From contig CM022670.1 in NCBI GenBank assembly GCA_012295275.1, positions 27,496,744 to 27,560,743 on the forward strand: a DNA stretch of 64,000 bases, given 5' to 3'. This DNA comes from Chrysomallon squamiferum. Taxonomy: Eukaryota > Mollusca > Gastropoda > Neomphalida > Peltospiridae. Under the pieces are notes generated by a model. That model was given only the letters and a program-made list of their open reading frames with translations, made no database searches and was not told the origin of the DNA. Each line of letters begins with the position of its first letter. The stretch's first letter is position 1. Below are positions 40,551 through 54,650 of the stretch, piece by piece. The position numbers were made by a program, and so were the translations under genes.

Positions 40551-41247
40551 AATAGATAGATAGATAGATATAAAAGAAAAGGATAAAGAAGTAAAATACA
40601 TTGATTTCACAAAAACAGGGACAATATATATATATAATCTCTTTGATAGACTATACGTATATGTGTATGTATTTATACATTACATAAATATATGCACATT
40701 CCCATCCACACCTGCATATATATTTCATCACCACTTGCTGATTTATCATTTAAATTTAATAAGGATCTCAATTAAATAACTACCTAAACTTATTTCAGTT
40801 TCTGGTTGATCAGTATATTTTTCTTTAAATAAATAATAAGATAACATCCAGTACAAACGGCAAGCACTGACATTCTTGTCGCATACACCTCCGAACTTAA
40901 TTACTAACGCTGATAATAAACCACTTCTATTATAAAATTATTTCTAATTTACTTGACATCAAAATGTTTAAATTTTTGTTTTGATAGTGCTGGAGATAAT
41001 TTAATCAGTTAATCAATTTTAATGGTTTCTGAAAAAGTCACTAAAGTTAATTAGTTATTTATCATTTTATGTATTTATTATTATTATGTTTACTTTATTA
41101 TTATTATTTTTTTTTTTTTTTTACGCGAATGTAATTTATTAATATTCAAATAGAAGATATGACCAATAACAAAGTTTTTTTCATGTGATCAAGATATACA
41201 AAAATGTTTAATACACTTTCATTTCAACCACTAGATTGAAGAGAGAG

Positions 41248-41303
<56 letters not shown>

Positions 41304-41597
41304 CAGAATTTAGCGTTCAAACGTTCACCTTTCGTTTGTTCTGGGTTTCCTTACAGAACTAAGTGCGAACCAACTAATACTGGAAAGTAGTGAAACAACC
41401 GTAAGAACTATGCTACAATTTTTTGTTTTACTACTAACAGCTTGCTTCACAAATATGTCAGATTCTGACACAGACAGCAATGCTTTGGATCTGACAGGTG
41501 TACACGTAACTAGATCTGTTCTAAATAAAATGAGTCTAATGAGCTGCTGCAATCTAATTTAAAAAAATAATAATAAAAAAAAAAAAAAAAAAAAAAA

Positions 41598-41660
<63 letters not shown>

Positions 41661-42304
41661 AATAAATAAATAAAATAAGAATAAAAACAATAGAAACAAA
41701 AACATATTTCTATACAGGTATAGGTTTAAATTTTCCTGTGTATTGTGTCAAAATGTTTTGAAAGTAACTACTGCTACTGCTACTACTACTACTACTACTA
41801 CTATTACTATTATTTTAACATATTTTGTTAATACACTGTTCACTGTGTGAGGTCACATAGCATTAATATAATTATCTTTAGCCAATCCTAATCTGTTTAT
41901 TTACCAGTTAAAGGAAATTAAATTTAGTTTATTATCTTTGAAGTTAATTTACAGCCTTTAAAATGCGAATCCTAACATGTATTCTTTTGCATGTTTCTAT
42001 TCAATTTTCCCCGCCAAACAGTTGATTGATCAATCCAGAAGTTGTCCCTGGCGACGGCTCTTGTAAGCGATTGGTGAATGTTAGTCACGTGTAAGTGTTT
42101 ATCATTTCTATCTGGTTAAGCTGGATGTCAAGACAGTTTTATGTTTATTTCACAATATTTATAAGGGAAGACATTATTATTACTACAGCTAAAGATCTAG
42201 ATTTAAGACTTCAGTAAGCTGGACAATAAATAAGCCTACCTGCGTAGCAATACGGACCATAGAAATCGCAGCTTCGCTGTATAGACAAATTCGTCACTGT
42301 CGTG
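39477..42304. promoter_or_regulatory. Head-to-head intergenic/promoter region between the 162-aa gene and CDC14
   Basis: Most of it is AT-rich with AT, GA, ATAC and AAT microsatellites (39960-40045, 40510-40545, 41251-41302). The segment 41995-42110 is GC-richer, with CCCCGCC, a reverse CCAAT (GATTGGTGAATG, about 42069) and an E-box TCACGTG (about 42084), and is the best candidate for the CDC14 core promoter. A 75-codon minus-strand frame at 41325-41552 with one hydrophobic segment is not recognisable. Confidence 0.45.
41570..41674. repeat. Compound poly-A/(AAT)n/(AAAT)n microsatellite
   Basis: A long A-run, about 19 AAT units, then AAAT units. Confidence 0.95.
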
Positions 42305-45300
42305 ATGTCAGAAATAATTGGGAGTTCCTGTGAATTTATTCCAGGTAAATTTCGATCAATATTGACTATCACTGAATCGATCTCATTTACATAATTTTAA
42401 AGCGTTGCCAAGACTAAGACGTCAAAGTTAAGTATTAAAATAAAACTCATTCACACGATTAAGTCATTGCCCCACTTTTTTCTTTTTCTTTAAAAACAAC
42501 AAAAAAACAACAACAACAACAACAAATGTAATAAAGAAATAATCGATAATCCTCTTGGAAACGTAGCTTTTATTATTATTTTTTTTTTTTTCATTGCTGC
42601 TAGTGTAGTGATAAAACTGTGAATAATTGTTTTCTACGATAACACAGCCAGCCATACTACTATTATAACCGGTGTTCATGCAAAAACGGTTCCATGCAAT
42701 CCAAACAAGTCTAGTGAGCGCCGTCGATCTATTTTTCGAACAAAGTATATGTATCTGATTTATTTATTTATTTTTATATTATAAACAAAACGTATGCAAA
42801 TCAAAAGTTACATATTTTTCCAAAAATAGATCGGTGCCGTTCACTAGACTTGTTTTGGTTACAAGTAACATATTTGTTTTGCATATAGTACATCATGTAC
42901 ACCGCTAATCGCGACAGCACAGCTGCCTCTGTTATCGTTGGTATAACTGATCGACTTGACGAGTTGGACAAGAAAAAACCGTTTTTTACACTTTTAAATG
43001 TTTGTTTTTTTATCTTTAATTTAATTTTTAAAGGATGACCTAACCTTAATAACGACAGTAAATTATTATTTGTGTTTATATTGGTTTGGTCCGCGTTTTT
43101 AACGTAAGATAAATCATTAAATGCTAATGTTTTATATAAATTTATAATGTTGAGTAAAAATATACATCTGACTTTTCATAATTTCGTTGACTCATTGTTT
43201 TCAGAGTAAGTGCTGTTTGCCAGAAAGTGTAACAGGCGACTAAACTATTAATAATGTCAGTGCTGACTGGATGATTGTGTGTTCTTTGTTAAGCTATATG
43301 AAATATCATATGTGTTTTCAAACCATTTATCATTTGATGACAGCCATGGAAGTAAACCGATGCCATCTCAGATCTTTGTTTTCACAGAGGTTGTAAAATC
43401 AGTCACACTAAATATCTGACCTTGTTGACTTCTCTACATACATGTACTAACGATTCTAGGAAAATAAGTCACAATTTGTAATTAACAAATATATTAGAAA
43501 TGAAAGATTGATTGAACACATTTTGTCAGAGTTGTACAGTTTTAATGTTAATGGTTTAGGCAGATACCAATACCACGAAGAAATTCTGCCAATTGCAACT
43601 AGATCTTTTGACGTATTTCCACCACAACTTTGTTTTGTGAGATGCATGTTTGGTATATATAAACCCCTCATAACAGATTTTGTTATCGCCCTTTTGCTAT
43701 GAATAACTTCCCTATTAAACATATTTCTGATAGAAGAGCAGTCTGGAGTCTATAGAGTGAAACACATTTTAACCTGGGATATTTTATAAATCATTTACAA
43801 TAGGAAACCCTCAGTTTAAATATATCCTAATCCTGCCTGATCCTAATTAATAAGTGTAACAAGTCACTACCCTTGCACCCCTATCTTTAATCTAACCTAA
43901 TCAATAAGCTTAACAATTACTCCATGCATACTATGATGCCACATTCAGTACTCTACAAACCAATACATTTTGTGACTTTTTTCCTGTAGATACTAAATTG
44001 TGACTTCATTCTGTGACTTTTTTCCAGCCACTGTAATAACAACACAGTCAGTCTGAATTCAAAAGCTTAATCAATAATTAATACACCATTCATTTCTGGT
44101 TATTGCTGAACAAAGAAAACACTAATTGACAATTATTTCAATTATAGAAATGGCCAAAAATTTTAAAATAATAATAATAATAATAATAACAATAATGAAA
44201 ATTGAAAGTCTGATAAATGAACATGCTTTTGAAGACTAAGTTTGGTACCAAAGATTTTAAATCAGTCACAGTCTGGAAAAAAAAAATTCCTCCGCAACTG
44301 ATTTAAAGTGTTCTTTCCCCTTCTTTAAATAAGACTGAAAATAAGCTGAATGACAATAAATTGTTTTACAAATTATTATTTAATAAAAGTCTGCATTCTG
44401 ATACTTTAAAGGTCCATTACTTTTGTGTTCACTCTTATGATTAGTTGTATTTAAAAAACAAGAAACAAATAGAATTCTTGAACAAGTACTGTTAAAATAC
44501 TTTAATAACTTATAATTACTACAGACATTATATCAAATTATGTGCAGTGTCTTTTCCTTTTCTTATTTTAAAAATCTTTTCTCAGAATCTGGGTAGAGAA
44601 AGAATATAAGATATAATTTATATTTTACAGGACATTTGTATTTTGTAAGCTTAAAGAAGAAGCCAAAGCCAACCTCAGGAATTTATTATTTCAGTACTGA
44701 TGACGAGTTTCAATACGACAAGTAAGTATAAATTTATGATCTGATTAAATAAAGTAGAGTGTTTTCACTCTGCGTAGTGCAGGTTATTGGTTAGAAGTAG
44801 AAAGTGATCATTTAAAGGATTTGTGGATGGAATTTGACGAAGTGCATTTCATTGTCAGATAAAATCTTAATTATAATATTTAATTGTATATCATAAAGCC
44901 AGATAATATTTATTTCAACATTAGTTTCAGGCAAATTTTAAATTGATGTGTCGAATTGAAATTTATTTGTTTTTACATTAGCATTTTCTTTAATTTGTTA
45001 CTGACTAATTTAGAATTTTGATCTATTGTTAAAAATAGACTATTATTTATTAACTAAAAATAAAGATTATTGTCCGTAAATAAACATAGCGAATATATCT
45101 AGACTAATTGTTAGGATGGGAAACCAAAAAGACATGATAAGCTTTTCTTGTACAGTTTGCCCAAAATCTGACTCAAATGCACACATTATATAATATTTCT
45201 ACAATTACATCCAAAAACTGATGATGAAATTAAATAAATATTTGAAATAGAAGCATGTTCTGTGTATAAAACTTGATCGTTTGACATGAGTTGGACTGTG

Positions 45301-46690
45301 TTAATTGTCATTTTCTCTTAAATGCTGTTAGTTACTGTAAATAATAAGATAAAAGAAAGAAGTATATCTGTCACTGACAAGAATATTTGCATAACAAAGG
45401 TTTCTTTCAAAGGATTAGATTAATGATCAGATTTGTAAAATTCTATGTTTAAACAAGATTTGATCCCTAATTTAGTAATATTGATTTACCATCTTTTGTA
45501 TTTGAATTGTTTGCATATTATTATTACTTCATTACTTTGTTTCAGGATCAACTCAGACTTTGGGCCTCTCAATTTAGGACATGTTTATCGATTTTGCCAA
45601 AAATTGGAAAGCTATTTGTCTGTAAGAATTTACGTATTTGAGAACAAACCAAGATAATCACATGATCTTTACTCAGAATTACAAATCTTTACACAGTCTT
45701 TGAGTGAATCAGTGCTGATAATTTGTTGCTTCCATGCAGACTGGGTTTATACTAACTGTAATAAGCTGTTGTAATGGAAATTTTTAATAAAATTCAGCTT
45801 CATAAATTAATTTTGAGGAAAGAATATGAATAACTTTTCTTCAATTTTGAAGTAAATTAAAACCTTAATTATGTATTTGTTACTTTACTACTGGGATACT
45901 CCTTGTTTTTCGTAATGAAATTTTCTTTACAGCTTTAAATGTTAAAAATAATTCTGTATTGATATTAGAAATAACAGAATTTTATTGACACAGGGATAAT
46001 TTGCTATCATTCAAAAAATAATCTTTCTTTTATTTCTGTTGATGCTGTAAATGATTACTACTTTTGTGGGTAAATATAGATTTATATTTAGGATGTGGTT
46101 CATGGTATTCGTTTTAAAAATGTAAAATAAAAATAATTTATTAATCACAACACTTAATAGTTCATTTTTTTGTTTTCAGTGCTTCTCATTGGCAAACAAA
46201 AAAATTGTATATTACACCAGATATAATGCAAAAAAACGTGCCAATGCGGCCTTCTTGATTGGCTGTTATGCTGTAAGTATATATCTAGTTGGAACTAAGA
46301 TTCTGTTAATAATTTAAATTGTATTCAGATATACGTTTGATACAAATGCAAACCTTATGACTACTCAATCATAATTTATGAATGGAAAAATGTAATGGAT
46401 ATAATACAGATTTTGACTGATATTTAAATAAAGAGGAAAAAAAAGAGTCGCCATTTCCTGAGCTTAAATTAAAGCCTTCTATGTTGAATATTTTCCATTT
46501 TCAGACTCTATATTTGAATAAAACACCAGAAGAAGCCTACAACATGCTTGTTGCAGCAGCAGATCAGCCATTCCGGCCATTTAGGTAAGACATACGTTGT
46601 CCATCAGTTATTTATATATTCATATACTTATCTTGGATTTCAGTGTATACTTTTGATGTAATAATAATAACAATAATAATAATAATAATA

Positions 46691-46730
<40 letters not shown>

Positions 46731-47014
46731 GCCTGCTTACAAGTTACATTGATCACTTGTAAGTGCTAATTACTTTTCTTCGTAATTGTTTTCGAACATG
46801 ATGTGACCTTGATAGGAAGTAATGTAACTGACACAGAAATCGCCAAAGCTGAATTACTAGCTCAATATTGATTTCATGATTTAGCATTCAAGGAAATGAG
46901 CTGTCTTAATAAATAGTGAACTTTTTCGTTCAAACAATTATGTAATTATATTTGTAAATTAAATTAATAATTGCATTGATGAAATGCATGTCATTTATAT
47001 TTACCCAATGTTTA

Positions 47015-47089
<75 letters not shown>

Positions 47090-49125
47090 TTTTGGAAGTA
47101 CATAAATTAGAATGCACTTGGACATTAATTTCATTGAGGGGAAAGTTTATTGCTTTCTAAAGTCACTTTTGTTTTTCTTCTTCGTGGTACGTTCCCCAAA
47201 ACACTTGATTATAACTGTTGTCCGACTTGACCTTTATAAAAAGTTCAGTGTAGTTTTACACTCACTCGGGCTTATTTTCTTATTCTGTGTCTTGCAGTTG
47301 CAAAACAAAATGGTTGGGTGATTTAAAATCAAGCTTTTCTGTTTGTGTGGCTTTCTTATTATAATTTAAAAAAATTTAAATAACAAAAATCGACTAATTC
47401 CACTTGATTGAAAACAAAGCTGTGCTTAACATATTTATTCAATATTATCATAACTTTTAATACAACTGCCATAAAATCAAACAAAATGTATAATTTTTTC
47501 CCCCACATTTAACATTGTTTCAGTAAAAGTAACTGTGTTTTTAGAATAAACAACCCCCAGCAAACATCTGACTAAAACAGTAGACAAAATAATTGTATTA
47601 TTGATACTTTCCATCTCTGGATTTCAAAAGGTCATAAAAAGTTTCTGTACATAAATCTTGAAAAAAATAATAGCTTTGAAGAATTGAAGACTATGCAGTA
47701 ATATAACCAGTATTATAATTTGATTTTATTATTTTCCAGGGATGCTGCGTTTGGGTCCTGCACATATTTTCTTACCTTGCTGGATTGCTTCAAAGCAATT
47801 AAAAAAGTAAATGTTACACCTCAAAATACCTCGTTACGAGAGAATTAAATTTTATTATGAAATAAATTGGCATATCTTTTTTTTAAATCTATTATCTTAC
47901 CAGAATTTAATTTTGTTTAAAACTATCAGTTAAATAGAGTATGAAAAAGAGTAAAACTCGAATCAATTAAAAACTGTTGTGATAAAGTTGTGTGATGGTA
48001 CATTGATTTAAACTTACACTGGATAACTATTTGACTAAATAGGTTCTGCCAGTTTTAGTGCAGAAATTTTTCTTAAACACTAATAAATTACAACACAGAA
48101 GTAATTTAAGTATCTCAAATGTTCTGCAGTATGGAAAGTTATGGGTTTTATTTTTGTAGTGATAAAATTTCGTGAATGCCAGAAGTGAGTTTCTTAATTG
48201 TTTTTGTATGTGTGTCGTTGTTGTTATTGTTATTATTATTATAGTTGTTATTATTATTGTTATTATTATTATCATTATATTGCTAGGCACAGGACAATGG
48301 ATTTTTTGATTTCCGTAACTTCAACATCTCAAAATATGACTTCTATGATGTACGTATCCATAAAATATATGTTATTGAATCTAATTCAGTCTAAACAATT
48401 ATACTTTAATAAGTAATATCAGTGATGTATTTGTTTTACAAGTGAAAAGATTGAGTTAAAGATGTAAATATTTAAAATTATTGCTCCATATGTATAATTT
48501 TACTGTAGCTTAAATGTGCGAGTACAAATGATTTATATTTAACATCCTGGTAACATTGTGTAGATAATGTTTAAGTAAACTCTTGTTACTCAGTGTAATA
48601 TTAACATGTAATATTAATGTGAGAGAGGAAACACTGCTACCACCTAGTGACCAACCATTATCACTACAACAATCTTTGAAAGTAAATAGCCCAAAACAGT
48701 GAGGGACAGAGCCATTTTATTAAATATGTGCACTTTACAGATTATTTTGAGATTAAGAAGAAAAACCACATAGATCCATAAAACATTCTGAGTAAACACT
48801 CACCTTTTTTATATATTGTGGTTTATTTTCAGCATGTTAGATAATTTATATAATATGTAATGAGGTAAAAAATAAAGTATCTTATTCTTAGACATTAAAA
48901 AAACATTGTAAGTAACATTCTTTGGTGAATTTAGGCTTTTAAAGCCCTATATCTGGAAATGTATTTTCTATGGGATTAAACTGGATGTAAAACATCAGTC
49001 CTATATATAAGTAGACTATTATTTTTTTTTACAGAAAGTTGACAATGGAGATTTGCATTGGGTGATCCCAAACAAGTTTTTAGCCTTTTGTGGGCCTCAT
49101 CGTACAACAGAAATTGACGATAAAG
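42305..49125 (+). CDS. CDC14: CDC14 dual-specificity phosphatase, 5' part only (8 exons, about 200 codons)
   Basis: CDC14 removes phosphate from CDK sites and works in mitotic exit, cytokinesis, centrosome/cilia and DNA repair. Exons: 42305-42344, 44631-44721, 45546-45621, 46180-46272, 46505-46584, 47740-47806, 48287-48349, 49035-49125; phases agree throughout and the last exon ends in phase 1, so the gene continues. Conserved landmarks: [126 protein letters not shown]. This covers the N-terminal A domain and linker. The catalytic B domain with the HCxAGxGRT loop is not found anywhere to 64000; it may lie in or beyond the 200-N gap or past the window. A or B type cannot be told. Confidence 0.94.
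42701..42857. mobile_element. Putative MITE/foldback element in CDC14 intron 1
   Basis: Two arms of about 37 bp in opposite orientation enclose an AT-rich core of about 80 bp. The left arm is CCAAACAAGTCTAGTGAGCG... and the right arm, read on the minus strand, is CCAAAACAAGTCTAGTGAAC..., both running on to CGATCTATTTTT. The arms differ at only a few positions. There is no coding capacity and no clear target-site duplication. The length and structure fit a non-autonomous DNA transposon or a hairpin-forming transcript. Confidence 0.6.
46662..46731. repeat. (AAT)n microsatellite in CDC14 intron 5
   Basis: About 22 AAT/AAC units between CDC14 exons 5 and 6. Confidence 0.95.
47016..47084. repeat. 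(ATT)n microsatellite in CDC14 intron 5
   Basis: About 23 ATT units in the same intron as the AAT tract at 46662-46731. The two are complementary and could pair in the transcript. Confidence 0.95.
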
Positions 49126-49972
49126 GTATGAAATAATAAGGCATAGTTTAAAGTTACTACATCATAGTTCATATTCATATTTTTAATACCAACACCATTG
49201 CATATTATTTTTGTTTTGTGAAATGCCAGCCAGAAATATTTATTTATTTGTTTATTTTGTCAAACAATTTAATATTGTTAAAAAAATCAGAAATTAATTT
49301 AAATTTATTTTTGACAACTGAAGAATAATGCAGCCATCAAAGAAAACTCACTCCTGTGAAAACAATGTCTCTCTGCAAAAATCAGTCAAAACACACGTTT
49401 ACATATAAATTCCTGCCAGTCTATTCGTTTTTGTTTTGTTAGTTGATTGTTGAAACATTTACTAGTTAAATTTCAACTGCTTATTTTTCTTTCAATTTTT
49501 TGTTAATGTTGGTTTTGAAAAATTTACTTCTATCAACTTACAATAATTTGTTCTTTTATTGTATTGTTTGAGACTTTTAAAATTGCGTTGAAATCATTAT
49601 TTCTACATGATTTGTTTTTTTTTCTTTTTATTAATTATGTGTCAAATATTAGTTATAAATCTGTTCTAATTTCTTAGTATTTTAATGCAGTAATTATTAT
49701 TTCTGCGTATAAAAAGCAGCACATGAATAATTTAGATGAATGTATTTAAACTAGAATTACATTTAATTAAAAGTGATAGTGTTAGAAAACATTTTTTTGA
49801 TCTAGTTTAAGTTACAAGTATTTCTTAGATAGCAAATAAATAATCTTTTTTCTGGCATGTACTTGACAAAACAAGAAGGTTTAAATTTCTTACTGAGTTC
49901 TCTACCCAAGCAGATTAATTGGTGCTCAAGCAGTCAGCTCTGATTAAACTGCTGGTGTGTGTTTTTTCTATC

Positions 49973-50172
49973 NNNNNNNNNNNNNNNNNNNNNNNNNNNN
50001 NNNNNNNNNNNNNNNNNNNNNNNNNNNNNNNNNNNNNNNNNNNNNNNNNNNNNNNNNNNNNNNNNNNNNNNNNNNNNNNNNNNNNNNNNNNNNNNNNNNN
50101 NNNNNNNNNNNNNNNNNNNNNNNNNNNNNNNNNNNNNNNNNNNNNNNNNNNNNNNNNNNNNNNNNNNNNNNN
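49973..50172. other. Assembly gap, exactly 200 N
   Basis: A run of 200 N of round length, typical of a fixed-size scaffolding placeholder. The true distance, and even the adjacency of the two sides, is unknown. It falls after the last visible CDC14 exon. Confidence 0.98.
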
Positions 50173-50175
50173 TTG

Positions 50176-50470
50176 AGTATTAAGTTTTCCAACTGTTTTC
50201 CTCTGATGTTTACATCGTCACATCCCCAAAAGTGTGGTGACCATTAAATTCTCCAGTAACAATGAAGGGAGTAACGTAGTTGGTCAAGAAGACCTCGAAG
50301 TGTCTTGAGATTAAAATTAAAATGATTAAATGGTGGCAAATAAACTGAGTTCAGAGTAATAGTTTTAACATCTGAGTTTGCCAGATGCACCAATGCAAGG
50401 TAATCACGAAGGAAAAAAGAAAGCCTCCCAAAAAGGCAATTTTTGGCTCCAAAAATTCATTTAGGAGACA
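50176..50470 (-). pseudogene. Decayed non-LTR retrotransposon fragment (jockey/CR1-type endonuclease)
   Basis: Minus-strand translation in two or three frames gives pieces of an apurinic-type endonuclease domain in the right order: ITLNSVYLPP, then LRGLLDQLRY, then PFIVTGEFNGHH followed after a one-base shift by FWGCDDVNIRGKQLENLI. The GDFNxHH-like core and the WG..D..RGK..E segment are characteristic of jockey/CR1/RTE-type LINEs. Frameshifts show that it is a dead copy. The 3' part would lie in or beyond the gap, and the plus-strand flank before the gap shows no matching continuation. Confidence 0.7.
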
Positions 50471-50479
50471 GGTTTACAT

Positions 50480-51640
50480 TTCTAACATTTGAAAACAACA
50501 ACAACAACAACAACAACAATAATAATAAAATTTTAAAAATCGGTATTTGCATGAACATAGGTCGCGCAACAACATGTCACTGTATTCCAAGAAACTTTCA
50601 GCAAGATAGGATTAAAATATATCTTAATACTTATGTTGTCAAGAGCTCTTTTCACCGTTTGTTGTGAAAAAGAGATTAATATTTGAAACTAGATTCTTGT
50701 TCTAGATAGGTTCAGAAATTAAATGAATATGTGCACAGTTTATCCTACTGTTTTGAGCAAACAAATGCATAGGTTAAGTCCCGTAACAAAGGATTTTATT
50801 TAGTTTTGCTCAAATACATACTGTGTGATGACACTTTTGGCAGTAAATAGCATTGTAAGGATTGATTGATTTATTCTTGAAAAACCCACCACTGAATGGT
50901 ATGATGTGTGTGTTTCAATGTACACATATGCACTTTCTAAGCAAACTAAAATACAGCGAAGATTATAGAATCAATTTAGGATAAAGTAGTGAAAAGGTTA
51001 GGTTTGAGAGAAACTGTAAAATTTAAGACACTATCCTTTGAAAGTATTAAGTTTAAAAAAACTGTTTTCGTAAGATGATGTATTTATTCTGAAATTCATG
51101 TTTTTAAAACATTTCTGCATTATTCAATTAACAAACAAAAATCAATACTGCTATTAAAATCAATTACTTTTTAAAAATAATTAATGTTCATTCTTGTAGT
51201 GACTAAGACAAGTACCTTTAAACTAAGAAAATATGTAAATTTGTGTCATTGTAAGAATTTACAAATTGATAAAATTTCGATTATGTTAGCAACTTTATTA
51301 TATGAATTACTATAATACTTCTGAAATATAACAATAAATAGTCACGAAAAAGTAAAAAACACACTCACACACACTATATATATATATATATATATATTAA
51401 AAAGATAAAGCAACTCAGATTGCATGATTAAACATTTTTATTTTTTGTAATTACATGAATATGACTAGAAATTAAAATCAAACCCACCCAAAAAAAAAAA
51501 AAAAAAAAATAGACTACAGCCCCCACAAAAAAAAAAAAAAAAAAAAACTACCCAAAAACACAACATTCTTATTTTAATGTGTTAAAAAAAAAAAACAAGT
51601 TTAAGGAAAATAAAATGAAGTTTAACTATGATTAAAGTCT
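50480..51640. other. AT-rich sequence between the LINE remnant and the satellite block
   Basis: Contains short microsatellites (AAC at 50495-50522, AT at 51374-51398) and two poly-A runs (51488-51509, 51526-51547). No exon or known element could be supported. Confidence 0.55.
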
Positions 51641-51648
51641 GAAAACAG

Positions 51649-51688
51649 GTACATAGTAGAATGTACATAGTAGAATGTACATAGTAGA
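51649..51688. repeat. 14-bp minisatellite, about 2.9 copies
   Basis: GTACATAGTAGAAT repeats at 51649, 51663 and 51677. Confidence 0.9.
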
Positions 51689-51839
51689 GACAATGTGAAT
51701 ACAATGAATATTCGCATTTTTTAAGAAAAAATAAAAGTTAACATATTATTATAAACAAAGCAGATTTCCAAATGGCAATTATTTTTTTAAATATTTTTAT
51801 ATATTATTTTGAACAAAAATGTATTAAATAGTATTAACT

Positions 51840-52646
51840 ACAGTTTGCAGAAAATACAAGGCTAGAATCCAAGAGAGAACAAGGTTTAATATCAATGAAT
51901 ACCTATGCATTAAAAACACACCTAAAACAAGTGATTGGGAAATAGCCAATTACTATTTTAATGATAAATTATTCTAAAAAAAAAAAAAAAAAAAAAATGG
52001 AAGAAAATTTTAAAAATTAATTATAAAATGATAATAAGCAAGAGCAAAATTTTCGGAATACACAAAGTGATTTATCAACGATCATATTCAATATTTGTAA
52101 GATTTTTTTTTTATTTTTTTTATCTTTGCTATATTGTGGAAATACTGGTAATTTGATAGAATATTTTTTATATATATTAAAATTTAAGTGATGAAAACAA
52201 ATGACTGGGAAATAGCCAATAACTATTTTAATAAAACTATTTTAAGGTATAAAAACAAGTGATCAGGAAGTAGCCAATTAATATTTTAATGCTAAATTAT
52301 TCTATCTTTCAAAAAAAAAAAAAAAAAAAAAAAAAAAGAATATTTTAAAAATTAATTATAAAATGATAATAAGGAAGAGCAAAATTTTCGGAATACACAA
52401 AGTGATTTATCAATGATCATATTCAATATTTGTAAGATTTTTTTTTTTTTTTTTTTTTTTATCTTCGCTGTATTGTGGAAATACTGGTAATTTGATAGAA
52501 TATTTTTTATATATATTAAAATTTAAGTGATGAAAACAAATGACTGGGAAATAGCCAATAACTATTTTAATAAAACTATTTTAAGGTATAAAAACAAGTG
52601 ATCAGGAAGTAGCCAATTAATATTTTAATGCTAAATTATTCTATCT

Positions 52647-52680
<34 letters not shown>

Positions 52681-52776
52681 AAAAGAAAATTAAAAAATTA
52701 TTATAAAATTATAATAACCAATAGCAAAATTTTCTGAATACACAGAGTGATTTATTACGAATGATATTCAATATTT

Positions 52777-52811
<35 letters not shown>

Positions 52812-53172
52812 CAGTTTGTGGAAATACTGGTAATTTGATAGAAGATTTTTATATATATTAAAATTTAAGTGATAAAAACAAGTGACTAGGAAAAAGCCAG
52901 TAACTATTTTAATAAAACTATTAAATTTATTTTATAGGTTATTAAAGGTAATCAAAAAATGATGAATAACTAACAGCAAAAATTTTTGAACACACAAAAT
53001 GACATTTGTAAGATTTCTTTTTTTTTAGATGTAGCAAATACCAGGTAGAATCCAAGAGGGAACAAGGTTTAATATCAATGAATACCTATGCATTAAAAAA
53101 ACAGACCTAAAACAAGTGATGGGGAAATAGCCAATTACTATTTTAATATTAAATTATTCTATCTATCAAAAA

Positions 53173-53231
<59 letters not shown>

Positions 53232-53709
53232 AAATTAAAATAAATAATAAAATAAAAATTACATAAAGCCGACAAATTTTTTGGAATACACAAAATCATT
53301 TATTAAGGATGATATTCAATATTTTTAAGATTTTTTTTTTTTTAACTTGGCTATATTCTGGAAATACTGGAAATCTGATAGAATATTTTTTATATATATT
53401 AAAATTTAAGTGTTAAAAACAAGTGACTGGGAAATAGCAAATAACAATTTTAGTAAATATATTATTTTTTTTTTTTTTTTTTATTCTTTTTCTAAATCGA
53501 AAGATAATTAAAAAGGTAACCAACAGCAAACGTTTTTGAACACACAAAATGATATTTGTAAGATTTCTTTTCTTCAACTCGGTTGTATTGTGGAAATACT
53601 GGTAACTTGATACAAAATGTTTTAAATATATTTAAATTTAAGGTATAAAAACAAGTGATCAGGAAGTAGCCAATTAATATTTTAATGCTAAATTATTCTA
53701 TCTTTCTTT

Positions 53710-53749
<40 letters not shown>

Positions 53750-53845
53750 AAGAATATTTTAAAAATTAATTATAAAATGATAATAAGCAAGAGCAAAATT
53801 TTCGGAATACACAAAGTGATTTATCAATGATCATATTCAATATTT

Positions 53846-53886
<41 letters not shown>

Positions 53887-54076
53887 CTTCGCTATATTGT
53901 GGAAATACTGGTAATTTCATAGAATATTTTTTATATATATTAAAATTTAAGTGATAAAAACAAATGACTGGGAAAAAGCCAGTAACTATTTTAATAAAAC
54001 TATTTTAAGGTATAAAAACAAGTGATCAGGAAGTAGCCAATTAATATTTTAATGCTAAATTATTCTATTCTATCTT

Positions 54077-54123
<47 letters not shown>

Positions 54124-54595
54124 AAATTAAAAAATTATTATAAAATGATAATAACCAATAGCAAAACTTTCCGAATACACAAAGTGATTTATCAATGATC
54201 ATATTAAATATTTGTAAGATTTTTTTTTTCAGTTTGGCTATATTGTGGAAATACAGGTAATTTGATAGAAGATTTTTATATATATTAAAATTTAAGTGAT
54301 AAAAACAAGTGACTAGGAAAAAGCCAGTAACTATTTTAATAAAACTATTAAATTTATTTTATAGGTTATTAAAGGTAATCAAAAAATGATGAATAACAAA
54401 CAGCAAAAATTTTTGAACACACAAAATGACATTTGTAAGATTTCTTTTTTTAGATGTAGCAAATACCAGGTAGAATCCAAGAGGGAACAAGGTTTAATAT
54501 CAATGAATACCTATGCATTAAAAACACACCTAAAACAAGTGATGGGGAAATAGCCAATTACTATTTTAATATTAAATTATTCTATCTATCAAAAA

Positions 54596-54650
<55 letters not shown>

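Noticed and set aside
41325-41552. 75-codon minus-strand frame with one hydrophobic stretch.
   Set aside because: No family similarity, no clear splice context, and it begins beside microsatellites; recorded only as part of the intergenic region.
43508-43702. 64-codon plus-strand frame with a nearby TATATATAAA.
   Set aside because: It lies in CDC14 intron 1, has an equally long frame opposite, and shows no recognisable product.
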